DNA of 64,000 nucleotides, from contig NZ_CP026003.1 in NCBI RefSeq assembly GCF_003086795.1, positions 1,508,777-1,572,776 on the forward strand, given 5' to 3'. The stretch comes from Stenotrophomonas sp. SAU14A_NAIMI4_5 (GTDB lineage Bacteria > Pseudomonadota > Gammaproteobacteria > Xanthomonadales > Xanthomonadaceae). Positions 8,818 through 18,733 of the stretch are shown one piece after another. The translations under genes were made by a program, and so were the position numbers. How positions within the stretch are numbered: the first letter of the stretch is position 1; each line of letters starts with the position of its first letter. The notes under the pieces are model-generated. The model did not search any database. It saw only the letters and a list, made by a program, of their open reading frames with translations, and had not been told where the DNA came from.

Positions 8818-10073
8818 GCGGGTTCCTGGTTGCGCACCAGCAGCTCGCCCACCGCGTCGGCGGCACGGGCCGAGGCATTGCGGCGCAGGCGTTCGTGCAG
8901 GCGCTCGTAGGTGCCCTGCAGGTCGGCGGTGCGCTGCGGGTGGTCGAACCACTGCTGGATGGCAGCAGCCAGCTTGTCCGGCGTGCAGTCGTGCTGCATC
9001 AGTTCCGGGGCAAGATCCTGCGCGGCGAGGATGTTGGGCAGGGCGAAGCGGTCGACCTTGATCAGCCCCAGCGCCTTCACCAGGCGGTAGGTCAGTTCGT
9101 TGACCCGGTAGCCGACCACCATCGGACGCTTCACCAGCATGGCCTCCAGGGTGGCCGTGCCGGAGGCCAGCACCACCACGTCGGCAGCGATCATCGCCGT
9201 GCGGGCCTGGCCATCGAGGACATGCGAGTACGCCACCGGCAGCGCCGAACGCGACAGCTGTTCCTCGATCAGGCGGCGGCAGGCGGCGTTGGCCGCCGGC
9301 ACCACCACGTGCAGGCCGGGGATGCGTTCGGAGACCTGCCAGGCCGCTTCGAAGAACGGTTCGCCCAGGCGCGAGATCTCGCCCAGGCGGCTGCCCGGCA
9401 GCACCGCCAGCACCTTGGCCGAAGCGGGCAGGCCGAGCGCGGCACGGGCTGCGTCGCGGTCACCGTGCAGCGGAATGTCATCGGCCATCGGGTGGCCGAC
9501 AAAACGCGCATCGATGCCGTGCTTTGCATAGATGGGCGGCTCCATCGGGAACAGGCACAGCACCAGGTCGGCACTGCTGCCGATCTTCTCCGCGCGCTTC
9601 TCGCGCCAGGCCCAGACCGAGGGGCTGACGTAGTGCACGGTGGGAATGCCGCGCTGCTTGAGCCAACGCTCGATGCCCAGGTTGAAATCCGGGGCGTCGA
9701 TGCCGATGAACACATCCGGCTGCCATTCCAGCGCACGCTCGCGGAACGCCGAGCGCAGCTTGAGCAGGCGCGGCAGGTGGCGCAGCACTTCGGTCAGGCC
9801 CATCACCGCCAGCTCGCTGGCGTCGTGCCAGGTCTGGCAGCCGGCGGTGCGCATGGCATCGCCGCCGATACCGGCGAATTCGGCATGCGGGAAGCGGGCC
9901 TTCAGCTCACGCACCAGGCCCGCACCGAGCAGGTCGCCGGAGGCTTCGCCCGCCACCAGCGCGATCCGCAACGGGCGCTCGCTGAGCACCCGCTGCGCCG
10001 GCACGCTGCCGGCCATCGAGGCCAGCGGGATGACGGCAGCGCCGGCCGGCGCCTGGCCGGTCGTGCTGCTCAT
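8814..10073 (-). CDS. lpxB: Lipid-A-disaccharide synthase
   Basis: A 419-residue peripheral membrane glycosyltransferase that joins UDP-2,3-diacylglucosamine and lipid X to form the lipid A disaccharide. After a 34-residue N-terminal extension the conserved start [20 protein letters not shown] is clear. Further family blocks are [43 protein letters not shown] and LPGSRLGEI. The ATG overlaps the stop of lpxA and its own stop overlaps rnhB, both as ATGA, so lpxA-lpxB-rnhB are translationally coupled. An internal Met nearer the conserved region is an alternative start, but the overlap favours 10073. Confidence 0.96.
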   Translation of the reverse strand: MSSTTGQAPAGAAVIPLASMAGSVPAQRVLSERPLRIALVAGEASGDLLGAGLVRELKARFPHAEFAGIGGDAMRTAGCQTWHDASELAVMGLTEVLRHLPRLLKLRSAFRERALEWQPDVFIGIDAPDFNLGIERWLKQRGIPTVHYVSPSVWAWREKRAEKIGSSADLVLCLFPMEPPIYAKHGIDARFVGHPMADDIPLHGDRDAARAALGLPASAKVLAVLPGSRLGEISRLGEPFFEAAWQVSERIPGLHVVVPAANAACRRLIEEQLSRSALPVAYSHVLDGQARTAMIAADVVVLASGTATLEAMLVKRPMVVGYRVNELTYRLVKALGLIKVDRFALPNILAAQDLAPELMQHDCTPDKLAAAIQQWFDHPQRTADLQGTYERLHERLRRNASARAADAVGELLVRNQEPA

Positions 10074-10861
10074 CGCAGCAGGTGCCTCTCGGTGTGCTCG
10101 ATGAAGTCCAGCATGGAGCGGACGTCATCGCTGGCCTGTGCCTGCTCGGCCAGCTGCTGCTTGGCTTCGGCCAGCGGCAGGCCGGCCACGTACAGGGTGC
10201 GGTAGGCACGCTTGATGGCGGTGATGCGCTCGGCGTCGAAGCCGCGGCGCTTGAGGCCTTCGCTGTTGATGCCACGCGGGCGGCCCAGCGAATCGGTGCC
10301 GACCATGGTGAACGGCGGCACATCGCCGTTGGTCAGCGCGCCCATGCCGAGGAAGGCGTGGGCACCGATGCGGCAGAACTGGTGGGCACCGGCGAAGCCG
10401 CTGATGATCACGTAGTCGCCGACGGTGACATGCCCGGCCAGGGTGGTGTTGTTGGAGAACACGCAGAAGTTGCCGACGTGGCAGTCGTGGGCCACGTGCG
10501 TGTACGCCAGCATCCAGTTGTCGTCGCCGATGGTGGTGATGCCACCGCCGCCGCCGGTGCCGCGGTTGAGGGTGACGAACTCGCGGAACACGTTGCGGTC
10601 GCCGATCACCAGTTCGGTGCGTTCGCCGGCGAACTTCTTGTCCTGCGGCTCGCCGCCGACCGCGACGTGGCCGATGAAACGGTTGTCGCGGCCGATCCGG
10701 GTCGGGCCGTGGATGCTGCAGTGCGGACCGACTTCGGTGCCGGCGCCGATCTCGACGTCGGGACCGATGATCGTGAACGCGCCCACGCGGACGTCGTCGG
10801 CCAGCCGTGCCGACGGATCGATCACCGCGGTGGGATGGATTAGGGGAGCGCTATCGGTCAT
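10070..10861 (-). CDS. lpxA: Acyl-ACP--UDP-N-acetylglucosamine O-acyltransferase
   Basis: A 263-residue left-handed beta-helix enzyme catalysing the first step of lipid A synthesis. Start at ATG 10861 ([20 protein letters not shown]), where the hexapeptide repeats begin; the upstream reading frame runs into fabZ and is not used. Imperfect hexapeptide repeats ([24 protein letters not shown]) run to about residue 190. The [11 protein letters not shown] segment carries the catalytic His. A helical C-terminal domain follows ([13 protein letters not shown]). It lies 19 bp after fabZ in the lpxD-fabZ-lpxA-lpxB order. Confidence 0.97.
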   Translation of the reverse strand: MTDSAPLIHPTAVIDPSARLADDVRVGAFTIIGPDVEIGAGTEVGPHCSIHGPTRIGRDNRFIGHVAVGGEPQDKKFAGERTELVIGDRNVFREFVTLNRGTGGGGGITTIGDDNWMLAYTHVAHDCHVGNFCVFSNNTTLAGHVTVGDYVIISGFAGAHQFCRIGAHAFLGMGALTNGDVPPFTMVGTDSLGRPRGINSEGLKRRGFDAERITAIKRAYRTLYVAGLPLAEAKQQLAEQAQASDDVRSMLDFIEHTERHLLR

Positions 10862-10880
10862 CTCGTTCCTCCGTACAGGG

Positions 10881-11336
10881 TCAATCGCGGGTGCCGGCGC
10901 ACAGCACCTCGGCGCAGGCGACGACTTCACCGTCGACCTTGGCCACGCAGTCATACACGGCCATGTTGCGGATCACGCGCTTGATCTCGACGTGCATTTC
11001 CAGCACGTCACCCGGCACCACCTGCTTGGTGAAGCGGGCCTTGTCGACCTTGACCATGTAGAACAGCTTGGACTGCGAATCGCGGCCCAGGGTGAGCTGG
11101 GTCAGCACGCCGCCGGCCTGGGCCATGGCTTCGATGATCAGCACGCCCGGCATGATCGGCTGGTTGGGGAAGTGGCCCTGGAAGAACGGCTCGTTGATGC
11201 TGACGTTCTTGGTGGCGACGATCTTGCGGGCTTCGTAGTCGATCGACAGCACTTTGTCGACCAGCAGGAACGGGTAGCGGTGCGGCAGCAGCGTCTGGAT
11301 CTGTGCCATGTCCGGCAGGGTCTGGGGCTGGCTCAT
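10881..11336 (-). CDS. fabZ: 3-hydroxyacyl-ACP dehydratase FabZ
   Basis: A 151-residue hot-dog fold dehydratase of type II fatty acid synthesis, acting on short- to long-chain 3-hydroxyacyl-ACP in the cytoplasm. The N-terminal [15 protein letters not shown] and the catalytic helix segment [20 protein letters not shown] (His near residue 57, Glu in the helix) are diagnostic. It starts at ATG 11336, overlapping the lpxD stop. FabZ competes with LpxC/LpxA for the same hydroxyacyl-ACP pool, which fits its place inside the lipid A cluster. Confidence 0.97.
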   Translation of the reverse strand: MSQPQTLPDMAQIQTLLPHRYPFLLVDKVLSIDYEARKIVATKNVSINEPFFQGHFPNQPIMPGVLIIEAMAQAGGVLTQLTLGRDSQSKLFYMVKVDKARFTKQVVPGDVLEMHVEIKRVIRNMAVYDCVAKVDGEVVACAEVLCAGTRD

Positions 11337-12355
11337 TCTTTCTCCTTGCTCACAGACAGGATGCGACGGGCCAGTGCATCAAGCTGCTTGAAGCGCGCGG
11401 CGTTCTTGCGCCACGTGCGGTTGTCGGTCAGGGGCGTTCCGGACGAGTATTCGCCCGGCTCGGTGATGGAGTTGCGGACCACCGACTTACCGGTGATCAC
11501 GACCTTGTCGCAGATTTCCAGGTGGCCGACGACGCCAACGGCGCCGCCGAGCAGGCAGTAACGGCCGATCTTGGCGCTGCCGGCGATGCCGGTGCAGCCG
11601 GCGATGGCCGAGTGGGCGCCGATCTGCACGTTGTGCGCGATCTGCACCAGGTTGTCCAGGCGCACGTCTTCGGCCAGCACGGTGTCTTCCAGCGCACCGC
11701 GGTCGACGCAGGTATTGGCGCCGATCTCGCAGTCGTCGCCGATGCGCACGCCACCCAGCTGCGGCACCTTGATCCACTTGCCGGCGTCCATCGCCAGGCC
11801 GAAGCCATCGGCGCCGAGCACGGCACCCGGATGGATGCGCACGCGCTTGCCGAGCTTCACGCGGGTGACCAGGGTGACGCGGGCGATCAGTTCGCAGCCG
11901 CTGTCGAGGGTGCAGTCTTCGCCGATGATGCTGCCGGCGCCGATGATGCAGTTCTCGCCGACCACGCTGCGCGCACCGATGGTGACGAACGGGCCGATGT
12001 GGGCGCTGGCGGCCACCTGGGCCTGCGGGTCGATGACCGCGCTGGGGTGGATGCCCGGCTCACGCACCGGCGCGACGTCGAACAGCGCGGCGATCTTGGC
12101 GAAGGTGGTGTAGGGATCCTTGGCGACGAGCGCGGCGCCGGGGGCGGCCTCGGCGTCTTCGGCACGCAGGACCACCAGCGAGGCCTGGCTGTCGGCCAGC
12201 TGCGCGCGGTAGCGCGGGTTGGCAAGGAAGGTCAGCTGGCCGGCACCGGCATGGGCGAGGGTGGCCACGCCACGGATGGCGGTGGCGGGGTCGCCATGGA
12301 CCTGCAGGCCGAACTGATCGGCGAGTTGCTGGGCGGTGTAGGTAGGAGTATTCAC
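11333..12355 (-). CDS. lpxD: UDP-3-O-acylglucosamine N-acyltransferase
   Basis: A 340-residue trimeric acyltransferase of lipid A synthesis. It has an N-terminal uridine-binding domain (MNTPTYTAQQLADQFGL to about residue 95), then a hexapeptide-repeat beta-helix (IDPQAQ, VAASAH, IGPFVT, IGARSV) and a C-terminal helix ending [13 protein letters not shown]. The catalytic His region reads NLVQIAHNVQIG (about 236-247). It is coupled to fabZ by ATGA overlap. Unlike in E. coli, no skp/ompH gene separates it from bamA; the 439-bp gap upstream is described separately. Confidence 0.96.
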   Translation of the reverse strand: MNTPTYTAQQLADQFGLQVHGDPATAIRGVATLAHAGAGQLTFLANPRYRAQLADSQASLVVLRAEDAEAAPGAALVAKDPYTTFAKIAALFDVAPVREPGIHPSAVIDPQAQVAASAHIGPFVTIGARSVVGENCIIGAGSIIGEDCTLDSGCELIARVTLVTRVKLGKRVRIHPGAVLGADGFGLAMDAGKWIKVPQLGGVRIGDDCEIGANTCVDRGALEDTVLAEDVRLDNLVQIAHNVQIGAHSAIAGCTGIAGSAKIGRYCLLGGAVGVVGHLEICDKVVITGKSVVRNSITEPGEYSSGTPLTDNRTWRKNAARFKQLDALARRILSVSKEKE

Positions 12356-12794
12356 GGCGGGAGTTTAACGTGTGGAGCCAGTCCGGTCATGCGGCGCGGT
12401 TCCACGGCCAACGGCAGGGCCCCTCGTGGCTTGCAGGATAAGGCCCGTGGCAGGGTCGGACGGGTAGGACCAGCGGGGGACGGCGCAAGTACGTCCATGT
12501 AGCCTTGGTCGCCGCATCCATGCGGCTCACACCCCCGCCGGCCCCACCCGTCCGCCCCCCCGACAGGCTGGCGCGAGTGCCAGCCACGGAAAAACAGAAA
12601 AAATCAAAAGCAGTTCGCCCGCCGCGCTCGCGCAGGCACCCGAAAACGAAAACGCCGGGCAGAGCCCGGCGCTTCGTAACCCGTCTGGTGGAGAGCCCCC
12701 CTTCTGTTAAGGGGGGCGCGCCAACGGCGCGGGGGATAGGTGAAATGCGGGGGCAATTCACCGGAGGTGGCGCGGTTCTGAGGAGCTTCGCTCC
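12356..12794. other. 439-bp non-coding gap between bamA and lpxD
   Basis: No credible gene is present; short open frames here have a biased composition and no start signal. Just after the bamA stop lies a small hairpin (AGGAGCTTCGCTCCT, about 12781-12795). Then come a CCCCCC/GGGGGG hairpin with loop TTCTGTTA (12698-12717), a strong Rho-independent terminator for bamA (12642-12674) and a G/C-skewed tract. The promoter for lpxD-fabZ-lpxA-lpxB should lie here, but I cannot place it with confidence. Confidence 0.6.
12642..12674 (-). terminator. Rho-independent terminator after bamA
   Basis: On the minus strand an 8-bp stem CGCCGGGC with a 3-nt loop is followed by TTTTCGTTTTC. It implies that lpxD and the genes beyond it have a promoter of their own inside the 12356-12641 spacer. 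Confidence 0.75.
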
Positions 12795-15215
12795 TTAGAA
12801 CTGACCACCGAACGTGAATTGCAGGCGTTCGATTTCGTCGCCGTCCTTCTTCTTCAGCGGGAACGCGTAGCTGATCGAGATCGGGCCGACCGGGGCGCGC
12901 CACAGCAGGGCCACACCGGTGGACACGCGCAGCTCGTTGGCCTTGAAGTTGCCGGTGCCGTTGTAGACGTTACCGAAGTCGACGAAGGCCGACACGCGAG
13001 CCGACGGGCTGTCGAACAGGCGCGGGAAGTACGCTTCGACCGAGCCGACGGTCTTCACCGAGCCACCCAGCGGCTGGCCGTTCGGGTAACCCGAGGTCAC
13101 CTCGCGCGGGCCGAGGGTGTTGTCTTCAAAGCCGCGCACCGAATTGGTGCCGCCGGCGTAGAAGTTCTCGTAGAACGGCAGGCCCGAGGCGGTCACCGTC
13201 TTGATGTAATCCGAGGAGGCCGGGGTGCAGTCCACGGTCTGGGTCGGGTTCGGATTGTCGGTGGTCGGCGCGGTGTAGCAGATGTTGCGGGTGTAATCCT
13301 TGCCGTAGCTGTCGCCGTAGCCGATTTCCGCACGGGTGTTGATCACCAGCGACGGCATGATCGGCCAGTACTTGCTGATCTGGTAGTTCAGCTTGAAGTA
13401 CTCGACGGTCGAACCCGGCAGGGTGGTTTCCAGGCCGATGCGCTGGTAGGTACCGCGGGTCGGCATGAAGTAATCGTTGCGCGAATCGCGCGCCCAGCCC
13501 AGCTCGGTGCGCCAGGCGTGGAAGGTGCGCGTGCCGATGGCATTGATGTAGTCGATGATCGACTGCGGGGTGGAGCCCGCGTACGTCGTGATCTGGTTGC
13601 TGTCGATGCCGAACATCAGCGAAACGCTGTCGGTCTCGGTCAGCGGCACGCCGAACACCACCTGCGCCGAACCATTGGTGCTGTTGTACTGCGCGGTGTT
13701 GAAGTCGGAGTAATCCAGTTCGCGCCAGGACAGGTTGTAGCCCAGCGACACGCCGTCATCGGTGAAGTACGGGTTGGTGTAGCTGAAGCCGTAGCGCTGC
13801 AGGTAGCTGCTGCGCGAGGCTTCCACCGACACGCGGTTGCCGCCGCCGAGGAAGTTGTTCTGCGACAACTGCACCGAGGTGGTCATGCCGTAGGACTGCG
13901 AGTAGCCCAGGCCGAACACGAAGCTGCCCGAGGTGGTTTCCTTGACGTTGTAGACCACGTCGACCTGGTCGTTGCTGCCACTGACCGGCGGGGTTTCAAC
14001 GTCCACCGACTCGAAGTAGCCCAGGCGCTGCAGGCGGATCTTGGAACGGTCGATCGCGGCCTGCGAGTACCAGCTGTTCTCGAACTGGCGCATTTCGCGA
14101 CGCATCACTTCGTCGGAGGTGCGGGTGTTGCCCTTGAAGATGATCCGGCGCACCGACACGCGCGGGCCGGGGACGACCTGCATGTTCACCGCGACGGTCT
14201 GCTCGGCACGGTTGGTGGTCGGGATCGGGTTCACCTTGGCGAACGCGTAGCCGATGTTGGACAGCGAATTGGTGATCGCGTCGGAGCTGAACTCCAGCAG
14301 CGCACGCGAGAACGTGTCGCCGGCGCGCTGCACGACCATGCGCTCGACATCTTCCTGCGGCAGGACGGTGTCACCGCTGACCTTGATCTCGGAGATCTTG
14401 TACTGGTTGCCCTCGGTCACGCCGGCCGTCACGAACATGTCGCGCTTGTCCGGGCTGATCGAGACCTGGGTCGAGTCGATGCTGAAGTCGACGTAGCCGC
14501 GGTCCAGGTACCAGGAGTTCAGCTTTTCCAGGTCACCGGACAGCTTCTCCTTGGAGTACTGGTCATCGCGGCGGTACCACGACGCCCAGTTGTGCTCCTT
14601 GGATTCCCAGGTTTCCAGGATGTCCTCGCTGGCGTACTTCTCGGTACCGACCAGGTTGACGTGCTGGATCTTGGCGGCCTTGCCCTCCTTGATCGCGATG
14701 GCGATGTCCACGCGGTTGCGGTCCAGCGGGCTCACCGTCGGGGTGATCTCGACGTTGTACTTGCCACGGTCGTTGTACTGGCGGCGCAGTTCCTGCGTCA
14801 CGCGGTCCAGGCTCAGGCGGTCGAAGGTGCCGCCCTCGGTCAGGCCGATGTCGGACAGGCCCTTGAGCAGCTGGTCGGACTTGATGTCCTTGTTGCCGGT
14901 CACGGTCAGCTTGTTGATCGCCGGGCGTTCCTTGACGGTCACGACCAGGATGTTGCCCTGGCGATCCAGCTGCACGTCTTCGAAGAAGCCGGTCTTGTAG
15001 AGGGCGCGGATGGTCTCGCCGACCTTGCTGTCGGTGACCGTCTCGCCACGTTCCACCGGCAGGTAGGTGAACACCGTACCCGAACTGATGCGCTGCAGGC
15101 CGTCGACGCGGATGTCGCTGACAGTGAAGGGCTCGGCTGCCTGGGCCAGGGCGGGAGCGCCGGTGACGGCGGCGAGGGCGAGGGCCAGCAGGCGGCGATT
15201 GGGGAGTCGCGTCAT
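12795..15215 (-). CDS. bamA: Outer membrane protein assembly factor BamA
   Basis: An 806-residue outer-membrane beta-barrel insertase (E. coli 810). Start at ATG 15215: this gives a proper signal peptide, MTRLPNRRLLALALAAV, cleaved after ALAQA. The longer frame upstream overlaps rseP and lacks a signal. Five POTRA repeats fill about residues 30-430, beginning FTVSDIRVDGLQRISSGTV. The barrel follows, with the VRGF motif of loop 6 (SVRGFEDNTLGPRE) and the C-terminal beta-signal ending QFTFGGQF. It lies 74 bp after rseP, the usual pairing for envelope biogenesis under sigma-E control, although no promoter is visible here. Confidence 0.97.
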   Translation of the reverse strand: MTRLPNRRLLALALAAVTGAPALAQAAEPFTVSDIRVDGLQRISSGTVFTYLPVERGETVTDSKVGETIRALYKTGFFEDVQLDRQGNILVVTVKERPAINKLTVTGNKDIKSDQLLKGLSDIGLTEGGTFDRLSLDRVTQELRRQYNDRGKYNVEITPTVSPLDRNRVDIAIAIKEGKAAKIQHVNLVGTEKYASEDILETWESKEHNWASWYRRDDQYSKEKLSGDLEKLNSWYLDRGYVDFSIDSTQVSISPDKRDMFVTAGVTEGNQYKISEIKVSGDTVLPQEDVERMVVQRAGDTFSRALLEFSSDAITNSLSNIGYAFAKVNPIPTTNRAEQTVAVNMQVVPGPRVSVRRIIFKGNTRTSDEVMRREMRQFENSWYSQAAIDRSKIRLQRLGYFESVDVETPPVSGSNDQVDVVYNVKETTSGSFVFGLGYSQSYGMTTSVQLSQNNFLGGGNRVSVEASRSSYLQRYGFSYTNPYFTDDGVSLGYNLSWRELDYSDFNTAQYNSTNGSAQVVFGVPLTETDSVSLMFGIDSNQITTYAGSTPQSIIDYINAIGTRTFHAWRTELGWARDSRNDYFMPTRGTYQRIGLETTLPGSTVEYFKLNYQISKYWPIMPSLVINTRAEIGYGDSYGKDYTRNICYTAPTTDNPNPTQTVDCTPASSDYIKTVTASGLPFYENFYAGGTNSVRGFEDNTLGPREVTSGYPNGQPLGGSVKTVGSVEAYFPRLFDSPSARVSAFVDFGNVYNGTGNFKANELRVSTGVALLWRAPVGPISISYAFPLKKKDGDEIERLQFTFGGQF

Positions 15216-15289
15216 GTCACGTCCGGTAGGAAGGTCGATTTCATTGGTACGGGATGCCGGCGCTGTAGACGCCAAAAACGTGGAAAAGT

Positions 15290-16648
15290 TCATCGCGGGA
15301 CCAGGCCGAGGATGTCGTTGTAGAACGCCAGCCCCATCAGCCCGGCCAGCAACGCAAGGCCGATGTACTGACCTGCGGCGATGGCACGCTCGCTCAGCGG
15401 GCTGCCCTTGACCAACTCGATAAGGTAATACAGCAGGTGCCCGCCGTCCAAGATGGGAATCGGCAGCAGGTTGATGATGCACAGGCTCAGCGACAGCAAC
15501 GCAAGGAACTGCAGGAACCAATCGAGGCCGCGTTTGGCCGAAACATTGGCCACGCGGGCGATGGTGACCGGGCCGGAAACGTTCTGCAGCGAGGCTTTGC
15601 CGGTGACGATGCGGGCCATCATGCCCAGCGAATCGGAGGCCAGGCGGCCGGTTTCGCGCACGGCCACGGTCACCGCATCAAGCGGCCCGTAGCGCATCAG
15701 GGTGTCGTAGGCGGGGCTGAACGCGCCGGAGAAGCCCACGCCGATCTGCCAGACCGGCTTGCCCTGGCCGTCCTTGCCCGGGCGCGGGGTCACTTCCAGC
15801 GCCAGGCGCTCGCCACCGCGCAGTACTTCGATCATGCCCGGGCCACCACGGCGGCCCAGTTCCTGGATCTGCGCGCTGACCTGGTCGGCGCCTTCGATGC
15901 GCTGGCCGTCGATGGCCACGATCAGGTCACCCGACTGCAGCAGGCCGGCCACGGCCGAATCGGCGGTCAGGCTGTCCACCTGCGCCGGCTGCAGCGATGC
16001 CTGCCACTGCAGGCCGGCCAGGCTCGGCACGCGGCGTTCATCGAAGCCGGCCGGCAGCTGCGACAGCGGCAGCGTGCGCTTGCGCACCTGGTCGCTGCTG
16101 TCCAGCACCTCCAGGGTCACGTCACGCCGGTCCATCGCCGCCGCGGTCAGGGCCATGCTGGCATCGCCCAGGGTGACCACGTCGCGGTCGTCCACGCGCA
16201 GCACGCGGTCGCCGCTGGCCAGGCCGGCGCTGGCGGCGATGCCGGTGGTGCGGCCGATGGTGGCCGAATAATCCTGCTTGCCGATCACGAACATCGCCCA
16301 CAGCAGCAGGATGCACAGCAGCAGGTTGGCGATGGGGCCGGCGGCAACGATCGCGATGCGCTGCCAGACGGTCTTGTGGTTGAAGGCCTGCCCGCGCTCA
16401 TGCGGGTGCACCTCGACCTCGCGCTCGTCGAGGAACTTCACATACCCGCCCAGCGGCAGGGCGGCGATGGCGAACTCGGTGCCGTGCTTGTCGCGGCGCG
16501 ACCACAGCGGGCGGCCGAAGCCGACCGAGAAGCGCAGCACCTTCACCCCACAGAGGCGGCCCACCGCGTAGTGCCCGAATTCGTGGAAGGTGACCAGCAG
16601 CCCGAGGCTGACGATCATCCACCAGACCGATCCGATGAAGTCAGTCAT
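15290..16648 (-). CDS. rseP: RIP zinc metalloprotease RseP
   Basis: A 452-residue inner-membrane site-2 protease (E. coli 450) that cleaves anti-sigma factor RseA within the membrane during envelope stress and removes leftover signal peptides. The zinc motif HEFGH is at residues 22-26 in the first membrane helix. Two PDZ domains follow (about 115-290, with SGDRVLRVD and SGDLIVAIDGQRI). The third metal ligand is in NLLPIPILDGGHLLYY (about 391-406), and two more helices end the protein. It lies between dxr and bamA, as in most gammaproteobacteria. Confidence 0.97.
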   Translation of the reverse strand: MTDFIGSVWWMIVSLGLLVTFHEFGHYAVGRLCGVKVLRFSVGFGRPLWSRRDKHGTEFAIAALPLGGYVKFLDEREVEVHPHERGQAFNHKTVWQRIAIVAAGPIANLLLCILLLWAMFVIGKQDYSATIGRTTGIAASAGLASGDRVLRVDDRDVVTLGDASMALTAAAMDRRDVTLEVLDSSDQVRKRTLPLSQLPAGFDERRVPSLAGLQWQASLQPAQVDSLTADSAVAGLLQSGDLIVAIDGQRIEGADQVSAQIQELGRRGGPGMIEVLRGGERLALEVTPRPGKDGQGKPVWQIGVGFSGAFSPAYDTLMRYGPLDAVTVAVRETGRLASDSLGMMARIVTGKASLQNVSGPVTIARVANVSAKRGLDWFLQFLALLSLSLCIINLLPIPILDGGHLLYYLIELVKGSPLSERAIAAGQYIGLALLAGLMGLAFYNDILGLVPR

Positions 16649-16703
16649 GCAGGCTCACGGTGGCGGGCAATGGCAGCGGCGTCATGCGGTATGGGCGTGG
16701 CGT

Positions 16704-17894
16704 TCAGGCGGCGTCGATGGCGTTCAGGGTCAACTGGCGGGCCCGCTGGTCGGCGGACAACAGGCCGTCCAGTGTATCGGCTGCTTCGGTCGGCAGTGTT
16801 GAAAGAGCGTTAGCAACCAGCGCGGGAATGCTCAGGAAACCGATCCGGCCCTGAAGAAACGCTGAAACGGCCTCTTCATTGGCCGCGTTCAGCACCGCCG
16901 GAGCAGTGCCGCCGGCCTGCATCGCCTGCCAGGCCAGGGCCAGACAGGGGAAGGCCTCGGTGTCCGGGGCTTCGAAATCGAGCCGGCCCTGGGCCAGCAG
17001 GTCCAGCCCGGACACGCCCGATTCGATGCGCTGCGGCCAGCCCAGGCCCACGGCCAGGGTGGTGCGCATGTCCGGCAGGCCCAGCTGGGCCAGGGTCGAG
17101 CCGTCGACGAACTCGACCAGCGAATGGACCAGGCTCTGCGGGTGGACCAGCACCTCGATGCGCTCGCCGGGCACCTTGAACAGGTGGTGCGCCTCGATCA
17201 CTTCCAGGCCTTTGTTCATCAACGTCGCCGAATCGACCGAGATCTTCGGGCCCATGGACCACTTCGGGTGGGCAACGGCCTGGGCCGGGGTCACCTGTTC
17301 CAGTTCGGCGCGGCTGCGGCCACGGAACGGGCCGCCCGAGGCGGTCAGCAGGATCCGGCGCACGCCGGCCCCGTCCAGGCTGGCATCACGCGAGCGCAGG
17401 CACTGGAAGATCGCGCTGTGCTCGCTGTCGATCGGGATGATCTCGGCGCCGGCACGCTCGGCGGTGCGGGTCAGCAGTTCGCCGGCCAGCACCAGCGATT
17501 CCTTGTTGGCCAGCAGGATGCGCTTGCCGGCGGCGGCAGCGGCCAGGGTCGAGGACAGGCCGGCGGCGCCGACGATGGCGGCCACCACGGTGTCGCAGGC
17601 ATCGCTGGCGGCCAGCTGGTCCAGGGCGGCAGCGCCGGCGTGGGCCTCGGTGGCCAGACCTGCGTCGCGCAGGCCGTCGCGCAGCTCGGTGTACAGGCTT
17701 TCGTCGGCGATGACCGCATGCGCGGGCCGGTGCTGGCGGCACAGCGCCAGCAGCGCCTGCACCTGGCGGCCGGCGGCGAGCACGGTGGCCTGGTAGCGCT
17801 GCGGATGGCGGGCGATCACGTCCAGCGTGGAGGCGCCAATCGAGCCGGTGGCGCCGAATACGGCGACCCGGCGCAGGTCTGCAACAGCATCCAT
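16704..17894 (-). CDS. dxr: 1-deoxy-D-xylulose 5-phosphate reductoisomerase
   Basis: A 396-residue NADPH- and metal-dependent enzyme, the committed step of the MEP isoprenoid pathway. The NADPH fold shows [16 protein letters not shown] (about 12-27). The metal-binding [14 protein letters not shown] (about 151-164) and the flexible substrate loop [20 protein letters not shown] (about 212-231) are intact. It lies 2 bp from cdsA (stop of cdsA at 17897), so the two are probably coupled. IPP made here feeds UppS, encoded two genes upstream. Confidence 0.97.
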   Translation of the reverse strand: MDAVADLRRVAVFGATGSIGASTLDVIARHPQRYQATVLAAGRQVQALLALCRQHRPAHAVIADESLYTELRDGLRDAGLATEAHAGAAALDQLAASDACDTVVAAIVGAAGLSSTLAAAAAGKRILLANKESLVLAGELLTRTAERAGAEIIPIDSEHSAIFQCLRSRDASLDGAGVRRILLTASGGPFRGRSRAELEQVTPAQAVAHPKWSMGPKISVDSATLMNKGLEVIEAHHLFKVPGERIEVLVHPQSLVHSLVEFVDGSTLAQLGLPDMRTTLAVGLGWPQRIESGVSGLDLLAQGRLDFEAPDTEAFPCLALAWQAMQAGGTAPAVLNAANEEAVSAFLQGRIGFLSIPALVANALSTLPTEAADTLDGLLSADQRARQLTLNAIDAA

Positions 17895-17896
17895 GG

Positions 17897-18733
17897 TCAG
17901 AATCCGAAGATTTCCTTGCCCAGCGCGAACACCGGCAGGGCAGCCAGCACACCGTCGACGCGGTCCAGCACGCCGCCGTGGCCAGGAATGAGGTGGCCCG
18001 AATCCTTGGCGCCGGCATGGCGCTTGATCAGGCTTTCGTACAGGTCACCCAGCACCGAGGCGAACACGGCCACCACCGAGGTGACCAGCAGGCCCGGCAG
18101 GTGCGCGACGTCCACGCCGGCCAGCCAGCCCAAGCCGACGGCCACGGCGACACCGGCCAGCAGGCCGCCGAACAGGCCTTCCCAGGTCTTGTTGGGGCTG
18201 ATGCGCGGGGCCAGCTTGTGCTTGCCGAAGTGGCGGCCGGCGAAATAGGCGCCCGAATCGGCGGCCCACACCAGCGCCAGCGCGGCCAGCAGCCACAGGT
18301 GGCCGTTGTGGCCCGGCGGATCGCCGCCGGCATGGATCAGGACCAGCGAGGCCCAGGCCGGGACGATGGCGAGGGTGCCGGCCAGCAGCTTGAAGATGCG
18401 GGCGGGACTGCCCGGCTGCGCGCCGAAGGTGAAAAAGCGCAGCCAGACCAGGGCGGCCAGCCACCAGGCCACGCCAACCAGGGTCGCCAGCTGGAACAGC
18501 ACCAGCGAACTGCCATCGGCCCAGACCATCAGCACCATCAGCAGCAGGTTCAGCACCAGCAGCACGGTACGGGCGAGGGTATCTTCGATGCCGGCCAGCT
18601 TCAGCCATTCCCACAGGCCGATCAGGAACACGGCGGCGGCGGCGGCAGCCAGCCACTGGGTAGGCAGCAGCAGGATCGCGGCAATGGCCACCGGCGCCAT
18701 GATCAGCGCGGCGAGAACTCGGGTCTTGGTCAT
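17897..18733 (-). CDS. cdsA: Phosphatidate cytidylyltransferase
   Basis: A 278-residue polytopic inner-membrane enzyme making CDP-diacylglycerol from phosphatidate and CTP, the branch point of phospholipid synthesis. About eight hydrophobic helices are visible. The family signature at the C-terminus reads [20 protein letters not shown] followed by HGGVLDRVD. The ATG at 18733 overlaps the stop of uppS (18730) as ATGA. Confidence 0.96.
   Translation of the reverse strand: MTKTRVLAALIMAPVAIAAILLLPTQWLAAAAAAVFLIGLWEWLKLAGIEDTLARTVLLVLNLLLMVLMVWADGSSLVLFQLATLVGVAWWLAALVWLRFFTFGAQPGSPARIFKLLAGTLAIVPAWASLVLIHAGGDPPGHNGHLWLLAALALVWAADSGAYFAGRHFGKHKLAPRISPNKTWEGLFGGLLAGVAVAVGLGWLAGVDVAHLPGLLVTSVVAVFASVLGDLYESLIKRHAGAKDSGHLIPGHGGVLDRVDGVLAALPVFALGKEIFGF

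Noticed and set aside
12387..12761. A 124-codon open frame on the minus strand between bamA and lpxD, considered as a skp remnant
   Set aside because: It crosses the bamA terminator, has no signal peptide or Skp-like coiled coil, and its composition follows the repeat-rich spacer.
12819..15323. An 834-codon open frame on the plus strand opposite bamA
   Set aside because: Antisense shadow of bamA in a high-GC genome, with no recognisable domain and no ribosome binding site.
15216..15521. A longer N-terminus for BamA beginning upstream inside rseP
   Set aside because: The signal peptide starts exactly at the ATG at 15215, and the upstream part translates rseP in another frame.
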